A stretch of DNA of 10,129 bases from Oscillospiraceae bacterium. GTDB lineage: Bacteria; Bacillota_A; Clostridia; Oscillospirales; Oscillospiraceae. Both the position numbers and the translations under genes were made by a program. The DNA lies in the NCBI GenBank assembly GCA_031265965.1, contig JAISBX010000108.1, positions 1-10,129 of the forward strand, read 5' to 3'. Positions 1 to 6,112 of this stretch are shown in pieces (the first letter of the stretch is position 1; each line of letters begins with the position of its first letter). Under the pieces are notes generated by a model. The model did no database searches. It saw nothing but the letters and a program-made list of their open reading frames with translations, and was not told the DNA's origin.

Positions 1-296
1 CGCGCGGCGTCTGTGCCGCCGACGAGCGCGTCCGCGACGTCGCACAGCCCGTCGAGGTGTATGCCGCCCGTCACGGCTATAGGTATGACGGTGAGCCCGG
101 CGGCGCGCAGGAACACGCCGAAGCCAAAGGATACGCACAGCGCGCCAAAGCCCCACACGAGCAGCCCGATAACGGCGCCGACGAGCGGGAACGCGCACAT
201 CATATATCTCATGTTCCCGCCGTCCCAGTCCACGGTCGGCATTGGTATCCGCGAAAACATGGAAAACGCTATAATTATGGGCTTGATGAATTTCAT
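1..296 (-). CDS. cobS: Adenosylcobinamide-GDP ribazoletransferase (cobalamin synthase), N-terminal part
   Basis: CobS is a membrane enzyme that joins adenosylcobinamide-GDP to alpha-ribazole or its phosphate, the last assembly step of cobalamin. The 98 codons visible start at an ATG and run off the left edge of the window, so this is the first third or so of a protein usually near 250 residues. The N-terminus carries the family's FSRIP motif (residues 14-18), then a hydrophobic stretch around residues 34-62, then GGIHLDGLCDVADAL (residues 77-91), the acidic DGLxDxxDA signature with D82, D86 and D89. A second hydrophobic segment lies around residues 65-77. It follows cobT by 18 bases, in a spacer containing a purine-rich GGGGCAAGGA just before the ATG, so the two are probably cotranscribed. 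CobT makes the nucleotide substrate that CobS uses, which supports the call. The truncation is only the window edge. Confidence 0.93.
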   Translation of the reverse strand, partial: MKFIKPIIIAFSMFSRIPMPTVDWDGGNMRYMMCAFPLVGAVIGLLVWGFGALCVSFGFGVFLRAAGLTVIPIAVTGGIHLDGLCDVADALVGGTDAA

Positions 297-314
297 GTCC
301 TTGCCCCGTATGCC

Positions 315-1379
315 CTACAGCTTCTCATAGGCTTCCATCCCTATGTCGGAGAACGACGACGAGCCGCGGTACACGCACAGCGCCATGTCGAGAAGCGGGA
401 TGGCGGCTACCGCGCCCGTACCCTCGCCGAGCCTCATTCCCGCGTCGATGAGCGGCTTTAGGCCGAGCGCGTCCAGAACCGCGCCGCACGCCCTCTCGCC
501 GGACTTGTGGCTCGGGAGCATGGCGCAAACGGCGCCGGGGCATATGCGTGCCGCGGTGAGCGCGCTCACAGAGCTGATGAAGCCGTCTATGAGCACCGGG
601 ACCCTGTAGCGCGCCCCGCCGAGGAAGATGCCAGCCATGCCGGCGATATCGAATCCGCCGAGCTTGCACAGCACGTCCAGCGCGTCGTCCGCGCGGGGCT
701 TGTTGACGGCTATGGCGCGTTTGACGACTTCGATCTTGCGCTCCAGCGCGCCGTCCGACAGGCCGGCGCCGCGCCCGGTCACGCTCTCGGGCGGTACTCC
801 GAGCAGCACGGACGCCATGGCGCTCGACGTGGTGGTGTTGCCTATGCCCATCTCGCCTGTAGCTATCAGCTTGTAACCGCGCTGAGCGCAAAGGCGCGCG
901 AGCTCCGCGCCGTGCAGTATGGCCGCCTCGGCCTGCGCGCGCGTCATGGCGGGGCCGGCGGCTATGTTGCGCGTGCCGTCCGCGACATGGCAGTCTATGA
1001 GACCGTCGAACTCGGGCCGCTCCGCCATGCCCATATCGACAGGTATGACGTCCACACCGGCCGCCGCCGCCATGCGGCACACCGACGTCATGCCGCGCGT
1101 CAGATTGCCGGCGACTATCATAGTCACTTCGCTGCCGGATTGCGATATGCCCTCGCAGACGACTCCGTTGTCCGCGCATAGCACGGCGACGGCGCGTTTG
1201 TCTATACTAACATTCGCGTCGCCCGTCAGCCCCGCGATCTTTATCACGAATTCCTCCAGAAGCCCGAGGCTCCCGAGAGGCTTTGCGATATTGTCCCACC
1301 GCCGCGCCGCCGCGCGCGCCGCCCCGGCGTCCGGCGGGCGGATGCCGGCTATCAGCTCATGCAGCTTTGTTTGCGTCAT
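315..1379 (-). CDS. cobT: Nicotinate-nucleotide--dimethylbenzimidazole phosphoribosyltransferase
   Basis: CobT transfers phosphoribose from nicotinate mononucleotide to 5,6-dimethylbenzimidazole (or another lower-ligand base), giving alpha-ribazole phosphate for the cobalamin nucleotide loop; it is cytosolic. Family landmarks are WDNIAKPLGSLGLLE near the N-terminus, the ADNGV segment, a GEMGIGNTT motif mid-protein, and RLGEGTGA near the C-terminus. The Glu of the last motif, residue 319 from the chosen start, matches the catalytic Glu known as E317 in Salmonella CobT. At 354 residues the length is normal. I chose the ATG at 1379 because it overlaps the cysS stop in an ATGA arrangement, with a GGA a few bases upstream. 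In-frame ATGs at 1394 and 1388 lie inside cysS and show no clear ribosome site. Translation is therefore probably coupled to cysS. cobS follows 18 bases downstream, giving two consecutive steps of the pathway. Which lower-ligand base is used cannot be read from the sequence. Confidence 0.96.
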   Translation of the reverse strand: MTQTKLHELIAGIRPPDAGAARAAARRWDNIAKPLGSLGLLEEFVIKIAGLTGDANVSIDKRAVAVLCADNGVVCEGISQSGSEVTMIVAGNLTRGMTSVCRMAAAAGVDVIPVDMGMAERPEFDGLIDCHVADGTRNIAAGPAMTRAQAEAAILHGAELARLCAQRGYKLIATGEMGIGNTTTSSAMASVLLGVPPESVTGRGAGLSDGALERKIEVVKRAIAVNKPRADDALDVLCKLGGFDIAGMAGIFLGGARYRVPVLIDGFISSVSALTAARICPGAVCAMLPSHKSGERACGAVLDALGLKPLIDAGMRLGEGTGAVAAIPLLDMALCVYRGSSSFSDIGMEAYEKL

Positions 1380-2779
1380 AGCGTCCATTTCCATTTTACG
1401 CCGTGAGGCGTGTCCTCAAGGGCGACTCCCATCGCTTTGAGTTCGTCCCTTATCCTGTCGGCTTCCGCCCAGTCCTTCGATGCCCGAGCTTCCTGTCTGG
1501 CGGCGATGAGCGACTCTATTTTGAGGTCGCCGTCGGATTTCTTGCGGCGCACCACGCCGAAAACGCCTTCAAGCTCGTCGAACAGGCTCAAAAGCGCCGC
1601 CGCGAACTCTTTCGACACATTGGCCGCAGAGACAGTCGCGGTGTTCCCCTCGCGCACGAGCTCGAACAGAACGGCCATCGCGTCCGCCGTGTTGAAGTCG
1701 TCGTCAAGCGCCTCGATAAATCTGCCGCGGTATGTTTCCAGCGCGCCGGTAAGCTCACGTTCGGCTTCGTTCATATCTCCGATGATACCGTTTTTCGCGA
1801 TAAACTCGTAGTTTTCGCGCGCGGTCTCCAGCCGCTCAAGCGCGCTGCGCGCCTGAAGTAGAATATCGGCCGAGTAGTTTAGCGGGCTGCGGTAATGGCT
1901 CATGAGCATGAACATACGTATGCACTCATATCCGTATTCGCCGGCCGCCTCGCGCACGGTGAAGAAGTTGCCCAGCGACTTTGACATCTTCCGGTCGTCT
2001 AGGTTTATGTAGCCGTTGTGGAGCCAGTAGCGGGCGAACGGCCGCCCGCTCGCGCCCTCAGACTGCGCTATCTCGTTTTCGTGGTGCGGGAATATGAGGT
2101 CCTGTCCGCCGCAGTGTATGTCGAACGTCTGCCCTAAGTATTTGCCCGACATCGCCGAGCACTCGATGTGCCACCCCGGTCTGCCGGCGCCCCACGGCGA
2201 CTCCCAGAATGGCTCGCCCGGTTTTGCCGCCTTCCAGAGTGCGAAGTCCGCGGCGCTCTCCTTTGCCTCTGACGCGTCCACCCGCGCGCCGGCGAGCAGC
2301 GCGTCGCGCGGCTGGTGCGACAGCTTGCCGTACCCCTCGAAGCTGTCCGCCCGGAAGTACACGTCGCCCCCGCTCACGTACGCATGCCCTTTCTCAATGA
2401 GCGTGGAGATCAGCGCGATTATCTCCGCGATGTTCTCCGTCGCCCTCGGGTGCACCGTGGCGTCGCGGACGCCCAGCCCGCGCGCGTCGGTGAAATATTC
2501 CTCGATGAACCTCTCCGCGTGCTCCCCGCAGGACACCCCATCGCTGTTAGCGGCCGCTATTATCTTGTCGTCAATATCCGTAAAATTCTGCACAAAGGTG
2601 ACGTCATAGCCCCTGTACTCAAAGTAGCGCCGCAGCGCGTCGAACATTATCATAGGGCGCGCGTTGCCGATATGTACATAGTTGTACACCGTAGGGCCGC
2701 AGGAATACATCCCCACTTTCCCCGGCACAAGAGGGACGAACTCCTCCTTTTGCATTGTCAGCGTATTAAAAAGCTTCAT
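1376..2779 (-). CDS. cysS: Cysteinyl-tRNA synthetase
   Basis: This class I aminoacyl-tRNA synthetase charges tRNA-Cys with cysteine in the cytosol. The N-terminal Rossmann fold has CGPTVYNYVHIGNARP, with the HIGH-type motif as HIGN at residues 36-39. The zinc ligands expected for the family are visible at C27, C207 (in WHIECS), H232 and E236 (in FPHHENE). The KMSKS loop is at 264-268, followed by the helical anticodon-binding region. The length of 467 residues is typical. The start at 2779 is chosen because GGAGGT (2789-2794) sits 9 bases upstream; an in-frame ATG at 2803 lies before that site and is unlikely to be used. A near-consensus sigma-A promoter sits about 40 bases upstream. The 5' leader of about 30-35 bases is too short for a T-box. 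The gene heads a cysS-cobT-cobS string and its TGA overlaps the cobT ATG. No key residue is missing. Confidence 0.98.
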   Translation of the reverse strand: MKLFNTLTMQKEEFVPLVPGKVGMYSCGPTVYNYVHIGNARPMIMFDALRRYFEYRGYDVTFVQNFTDIDDKIIAAANSDGVSCGEHAERFIEEYFTDARGLGVRDATVHPRATENIAEIIALISTLIEKGHAYVSGGDVYFRADSFEGYGKLSHQPRDALLAGARVDASEAKESAADFALWKAAKPGEPFWESPWGAGRPGWHIECSAMSGKYLGQTFDIHCGGQDLIFPHHENEIAQSEGASGRPFARYWLHNGYINLDDRKMSKSLGNFFTVREAAGEYGYECIRMFMLMSHYRSPLNYSADILLQARSALERLETARENYEFIAKNGIIGDMNEAERELTGALETYRGRFIEALDDDFNTADAMAVLFELVREGNTATVSAANVSKEFAAALLSLFDELEGVFGVVRRKKSDGDLKIESLIAARQEARASKDWAEADRIRDELKAMGVALEDTPHGVKWKWTL

Positions 2780-2788
2780 GCGGGCCTT

Positions 2789-2794
2789 ACCTCC
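2789..2794 (-). promoter_or_regulatory. Shine-Dalgarno site of cysS
   Basis: Read on the minus strand this is GGAGGT, a strong match to the anti-Shine-Dalgarno sequence, 9 bases before the ATG at 2779. It decides between that start and the in-frame ATG at 2803, which lies upstream of it. Confidence 0.85.
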
Positions 2795-2819
2795 GAATTC
2801 CATGCATTTTCACTAGACA

Positions 2820-2848
2820 ATATTAGCATGGTATGGCGGGGGTGTCAA
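2820..2848 (-). promoter_or_regulatory. Sigma-A promoter of the cysS-cobT-cobS transcript
   Basis: On the minus strand a perfect -35 box TTGACA (2843-2848) is followed, after exactly 17 bases, by TAATAT (2820-2825), four of six matches to TATAAT. The predicted transcript starts near 2813, leaving about 30-35 leader bases before the cysS ATG. That leaves no room for a T-box or cobalamin riboswitch. It is the only good promoter I see for cysS, and the short gaps downstream suggest it also serves cobT and cobS. Confidence 0.75.
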
Positions 2849-2865
2849 CAATTCCTGAATTTACA

Positions 2866-2897
2866 TGTAATAATTCAATTGGCTCGGCGGCAGAATA
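2866..2897 (+). promoter_or_regulatory. Weak candidate sporulation (sigma-G-type) promoter of sleB
   Basis: SleB genes are generally expressed in the forespore under sigma-G. On the plus strand CAGAATA (2891-2897) is one base from a CATAATA-like sigma-G -10 element, with TGTAATA (2866-2872) 18 bases upstream as a poor -35. Transcription would begin near 2904, about 45 bases before the GTG start. The match is degenerate in an AT-rich stretch, so this is inference from expected biology rather than a clear signal. I found no convincing sigma-A promoter for sleB. Confidence 0.25.
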
Positions 2898-2938
2898 AAT
2901 TCAATTTCTATGATTTGCGCCGCCATCAGTGGCAGAAT

Positions 2939-2942
2939 GGAG
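2939..2942 (+). promoter_or_regulatory. Shine-Dalgarno site of sleB
   Basis: GGAG lies 6 bases before the GTG at 2949. It overlaps the in-frame ATG at 2937, which argues against that ATG as the start and supports GTG initiation. Confidence 0.7.
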
Positions 2943-2948
2943 TTTGCC

Positions 2949-3623
2949 GTGAAAGCCAGAAAAAGACTCGCGATGGCGCTCGCCGTACTGTTTGCCGTCA
3001 ATATCATGATCATTGTGCTGGCGCAGAGCGTACAGCGCGCCGGAGCGGCCACATATAAGCGCGGTTCCGCCGGAGATACCGTGACGCAGATCCAGCGCAA
3101 GCTCTCGGATTGGGGATACTACGCGGGGCCCATAGATGGGGTATACGGTACAGGAACAGAAAGCGCTGTGAAATATTTCCAGACCCGGAACGGCCTACGC
3201 GCCGACGGCATATCCGGACAGTCGACGCTGAACGCTTTGGGCATATCCTCCTCCTCCACGCCGACCGCGCAGTCGAACGAGCTCGCGCTGCTTGCGCGGC
3301 TCATATCTGCGGAGGCCCGCGGCGAGCCGTATCGCGGGCAAGTGGCTGTCGGCGCCGTGGTGCTCAACAGAACCGAGCACCCGTCGTTCCCGAACACAAT
3401 GTCTGGCGTTATATATCAGGCCGGCGCGTTCAGCTGCATCGACGACGGGCAATTCGACGAACCCGTGGCCCAAAGCGCCTATAACGCCGCACGCGATGCG
3501 CTCAACGGCACGGATCCAACGGGCGGCGCAATATACTATTTCAACCCCGCGACGGCGACAAACAAGTGGATATGGTCACGTCCGCTTATCCTGGTGATAG
3601 GCAGCCACAGATTTTGCGCTTAA
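2949..3623 (+). CDS. sleB: Spore cortex-lytic enzyme, SleB type, with peptidoglycan-binding domain
   Basis: SleB is a lytic transglycosylase stored in dormant spores that degrades muramic-lactam-containing cortex peptidoglycan at germination. The 224-residue protein begins with basic residues and a hydrophobic segment (about 7-28), then an AGAA-type signal peptidase site near residue 34, so it should be exported. A peptidoglycan-binding_1 domain spans about 39-98, with the DGVYGTGTESAVKYFQ repeat pattern. After a Ser/Thr linker comes the cell-wall hydrolase (Hydrolase_2) domain from about 112 to the end, with SAEARGE; E122 is the expected catalytic Glu. It closes with the typical KWIWSR and HRFCA pattern. 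The GTG start is supported by GGAG six bases upstream; ATG at 2937 or 2910 is possible. The protein appears intact. The gene stands alone between divergent cysS and a convergent regulator, and ypeB, its usual partner in Bacillus, is not adjacent. Confidence 0.92.
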   Translation: MKARKRLAMALAVLFAVNIMIIVLAQSVQRAGAATYKRGSAGDTVTQIQRKLSDWGYYAGPIDGVYGTGTESAVKYFQTRNGLRADGISGQSTLNALGISSSSTPTAQSNELALLARLISAEARGEPYRGQVAVGAVVLNRTEHPSFPNTMSGVIYQAGAFSCIDDGQFDEPVAQSAYNAARDALNGTDPTGGAIYYFNPATATNKWIWSRPLILVIGSHRFCA

Positions 3624-3645
3624 CGGGAGCTATTAAGCGCAAAAT
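3611..3645. repeat. Perfect 13-bp inverted repeat at the sleB 3' end (candidate shared hairpin or terminator)
   Basis: The arms ATTTTGCGCTTAA (3611-3623) and TTAAGCGCAAAAT (3633-3645) are exact reverse complements around a 9-base loop. The left arm holds the last codons and TAA stop of sleB. The sequence lies between convergent genes, so it could form the same hairpin in both transcripts and end or protect both. It is not a classic intrinsic terminator, because no U-rich tract follows the stem on either strand. The remaining bases up to the regulator's stop (3646-3695) show only short CAGCGGCAA repeats. Confidence 0.85.
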
Positions 3646-3695
3646 GAAGACCATCAGCGGCAAGATACAGCGGCAACTGCTGTGACCGGGACGGC

Positions 3696-4919
3696 TCAGG
3701 TCTGCGCCAAGCTCGTGGTTTTGAAGCGTTTCGGCGAGAGTCCGGTGACCTTCTTGAATACCTTTGTGAAATAGCTCTGATCCTTGAACCCGCACTGCAC
3801 CGCTATGAGCGCCAGACTTTGCTTGTTTTCCAGAAGCATCCGCTTGCTCTTTTCGATGCGCACGTTCGTGATGTACTCCGTCACGCTCATGCCGAGCTCG
3901 TGCTTGAAGATGCTGCTCAGGTACGACTTGCTCAGGAACACCTCCCTCGCCAGCATTTCCAGAGGCAGCCTTTCCGCGCAATTGCGCTTGATGTAGTTTG
4001 TGACCTTGAATACGACGTCCGAGTGCTTCGCGCGCGCCAGATCGAACGCCTGCGTCATGAATTGGCGTATCATGTCCGATATCCGCAGCGCGAGCTTGTC
4101 GGCGTCGTGATACCGTTCGATCATGTGTATAAACTCCTCGGACATACGGAACGTCTCGCCGGGATCCGCGCCCGCCTCGATAGTCGAGCGGGAGAGTATG
4201 ACAAGAAACTCCAGCAGGCGCGCGCGGATCGCGCCTATATCGTAATTGCTGTACACGTATATGTGCGCCAGCACGTCGTTTATCATCTCCATAGCGGCGG
4301 ATTTGTCGCCGCGCAGCACGGTGTAGTGCATATCCTTTTCAAACTGGAGCAGAATATCCGCGCTCCGCGCGTCCAGCTCGGCGCCGAGGTCGCGGATGTC
4401 GTAGATATCCTTGAACACGCGGTCCTTGTCGAACGGCAGGCCAACGTCCGACTGCGTGATCGCGATCCACGAGGCCGCGGCATACAGTATCTCCGAGATG
4501 TGACGCACCTTGTTCGTGGAAAACACGCTCAGCTTCGACACTGCCCACGCCATCTCCGGCGCCGGCAGGTCGTACAGCACGTCCTGCATATCGCCCATGA
4601 CGAGCGGCCCTAGTATGAGCCCGCCGGACAGCATACCCGTTACGGACGGCAGGGACGCCGCGACGAACGTGAGACCGAGCGGACAGTAGTATATATACAG
4701 CCCGTTCCATCTGTGCGCCTCGTGGCAGCCGTACAGGTGCGTCGTCAACTCATCGTGCCGCGCGTACGTGCAGTGCGCGCAGAAATTTTGCAGCTCGTTC
4801 TGGGGCCGCAGGCAGGGCGGGCCGTAGTCGGGAATATCCACGATCTTGCATCCGACGTCCAAAAGTGACGAGAAATGCTCCTGATATTTTTCGCAAGCCT
4901 CCAAAAATTCCGGAATCAT
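3696..4919 (-). CDS. AraC-family transcriptional regulator with N-terminal PocR-type sensory domain
   Basis: The 407-residue protein has a C-terminal AraC/XylS DNA-binding region at about 303-403, with two helix-turn-helices. The first is around LEMLAREVFLSKSYLSSIFK; the second is around ALIAVQCGFKDQSYFTKVFK and ends in GLSPKRFK. The N-terminal half resembles the PocR sensory domain, with C47-x2-C50, C65-H66-x2-H69 and C79-P80-L-G, then FVAASL. In Salmonella, PocR senses 1,2-propanediol and activates cobalamin and propanediol genes; some Firmicutes homologues link the domain to other small metabolites. The Cys/His cluster could bind a metal or cofactor, which is inference. The start follows AAAGGCGG by about nine bases. 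Only 15 bases separate it from the rpoD stop, so it is probably the last gene of the rpoD operon. Its ligand and targets are unknown; cobT-cobS lie nearby but on a different transcript. Confidence 0.85.
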   Translation of the reverse strand: MIPEFLEACEKYQEHFSSLLDVGCKIVDIPDYGPPCLRPQNELQNFCAHCTYARHDELTTHLYGCHEAHRWNGLYIYYCPLGLTFVAASLPSVTGMLSGGLILGPLVMGDMQDVLYDLPAPEMAWAVSKLSVFSTNKVRHISEILYAAASWIAITQSDVGLPFDKDRVFKDIYDIRDLGAELDARSADILLQFEKDMHYTVLRGDKSAAMEMINDVLAHIYVYSNYDIGAIRARLLEFLVILSRSTIEAGADPGETFRMSEEFIHMIERYHDADKLALRISDMIRQFMTQAFDLARAKHSDVVFKVTNYIKRNCAERLPLEMLAREVFLSKSYLSSIFKHELGMSVTEYITNVRIEKSKRMLLENKQSLALIAVQCGFKDQSYFTKVFKKVTGLSPKRFKTTSLAQT

Positions 4920-4934
4920 CTGATCTGACCGCCT

Positions 4935-6110
4935 TTACGTCAAAAAATCCTTCAGCTTTTTACTGCGGCTCGGGTGGCGCAGCTTTCGCAGGGCCTTGGC
5001 CTCGATCTGGCGTATGCGCTCGCGCGTGACCTTGAACTCGCGCCCCACCTCCTCGAGCGTGCGCGAACGCCCGTCCTCGATGCCGAACCGCATCCTGAGG
5101 ACCTTTTCCTCGCGCGGCGTCAGAGTCTTGAGCACCTCGGAGAGCTGCTCGCGCAGCAGCGTGAACGACGCGGCCTCCGCGGGCTCCGAAGCGTCCTCGT
5201 CGGGTATGAAGTCGCCCAGATGGCTGTCCTCCTCCTCGCCGATGGGCGTCTCGAGCGAGACGGGTTCCTGCGCAATCTTCAATATCTCGCGCACCTTATC
5301 GACGGGCATCCCCATCTCCTCGGATATCTCCTCCGGAGTCGGGTCGTGCCCCAGCTCCTGAAGCAGTTGGCGGGATACGCGCATGACCTTGTTTATCGTC
5401 TCGACCATGTGTACGGGTATGCGTATCGTTCGCGCCTGATCCGCGATGGCTCGCGTTATTGCCTGACGTATCCACCATGTTGCGTACGTCGAGAACTTAT
5501 AGCCCTTTGTGTAGTCGAACTTCTCGACGGCCTTTATGAGACCGAGGTTGCCCTCTTGGATGAGATCCAGAAACTGCATCCCGCGCCCCACGTACCGCTT
5601 CGCGATACTGACGACGAGCCGCAGATTGGCCTCCGCCATGCGGCGCCTCGCGTCGTCGTCGCCGGTCGCCATGAGCGCCGCCAGCTCGACCTCCTCCTCC
5701 GCGGTGAGCAGACTGACCTTGCCTATCTCCTTGAGGTACATGCGCACGGGGTCGTCCACGCTCAGCGTCTCGGCCAGAACGTCGGGCTCTATGAGGTCGT
5801 CGCCCGGTACGGCGCCACCCGCGTGGAGCTCCTCGACCTCGGCCGGGGAGTCCTCCGACGGCGCCAATTCCATGTCGTCCGAATCCAGCGTGTCTATATT
5901 CAGGTTTTCCAGAATATCGTAAAATCTGTCCACCTGCTCCTGTTCGAGATTCATGTCCTCGAGTACGTCGAGCAGCTCCTTTCCGCTCAGGCTGCCGCGC
6001 CTCTTGCCCTCCTCGACCAGCGCGCGCAGCCGCTCGTCGTTGCACGGGTCATCCAGCTTTTCGGTGTCGTCGTCGTTTTCTATGAGCTCCGCGTCTTTAG
6101 AGTAATCCAT
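4935..6110 (-). CDS. rpoD: RNA polymerase primary sigma factor (sigma-70/sigma-A)
   Basis: This is the housekeeping sigma factor that directs core RNA polymerase to -35/-10 promoters. The 391-residue length fits Firmicutes SigA, which lacks the long insert of the E. coli protein. Region 1.1 is at about 24-82, followed by an acidic linker. Region 1.2 begins at about 117 ([14 protein letters not shown]). Region 2 is at about 160-235, with the conserved core and -10 recognition helix ending in [15 protein letters not shown]. Region 3 follows, then region 4 at about 325-391, with its helix-turn-helix at 351-378 (from TLEEVGREF to [13 protein letters not shown]). The start at 6110 is fixed by GGAGGA six bases upstream, inside the end of dnaG, and by the family N-terminus; the frame stays open further upstream within dnaG but is not used. 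dnaG ends two bases before. A candidate internal promoter in dnaG may give it its own transcript. Confidence 0.98.
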   Translation of the reverse strand: MDYSKDAELIENDDDTEKLDDPCNDERLRALVEEGKRRGSLSGKELLDVLEDMNLEQEQVDRFYDILENLNIDTLDSDDMELAPSEDSPAEVEELHAGGAVPGDDLIEPDVLAETLSVDDPVRMYLKEIGKVSLLTAEEEVELAALMATGDDDARRRMAEANLRLVVSIAKRYVGRGMQFLDLIQEGNLGLIKAVEKFDYTKGYKFSTYATWWIRQAITRAIADQARTIRIPVHMVETINKVMRVSRQLLQELGHDPTPEEISEEMGMPVDKVREILKIAQEPVSLETPIGEEEDSHLGDFIPDEDASEPAEAASFTLLREQLSEVLKTLTPREEKVLRMRFGIEDGRSRTLEEVGREFKVTRERIRQIEAKALRKLRHPSRSKKLKDFLT

Positions 6111-6112
6111 AC

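Noticed and set aside
36..60. Possible frameshift or broken gene at the left edge, since no stop-bounded frame is seen for cobS
   Set aside because: The minus-strand frame from 296 stays open to base 1 with intact CobS motifs. The gene is simply cut by the window edge.
270..275. TATAAT on the plus strand inside cobS
   Set aside because: No -35 element at a usable distance and no plus-strand gene follows. It arises from neighbouring Ile codons (ATA, ATT) of cobS read in reverse.
2926..2935. GCCACTG on the minus strand, similar to a short conserved piece of cobalamin riboswitches
   Set aside because: It lies upstream of the cysS promoter near the sleB start, and the other conserved riboswitch parts are missing. 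The cysS leader is only about 30-35 bases, so no cobalamin riboswitch or T-box can be present there.
3654..3682. Short CAGCGGCAA direct repeats and a CAGC/GCTG mini-hairpin between sleB and the regulator gene
   Set aside because: The stem is only four pairs and there is no T-run, so it is too weak to call a terminator. Nine-base repeats of this composition can occur by chance.
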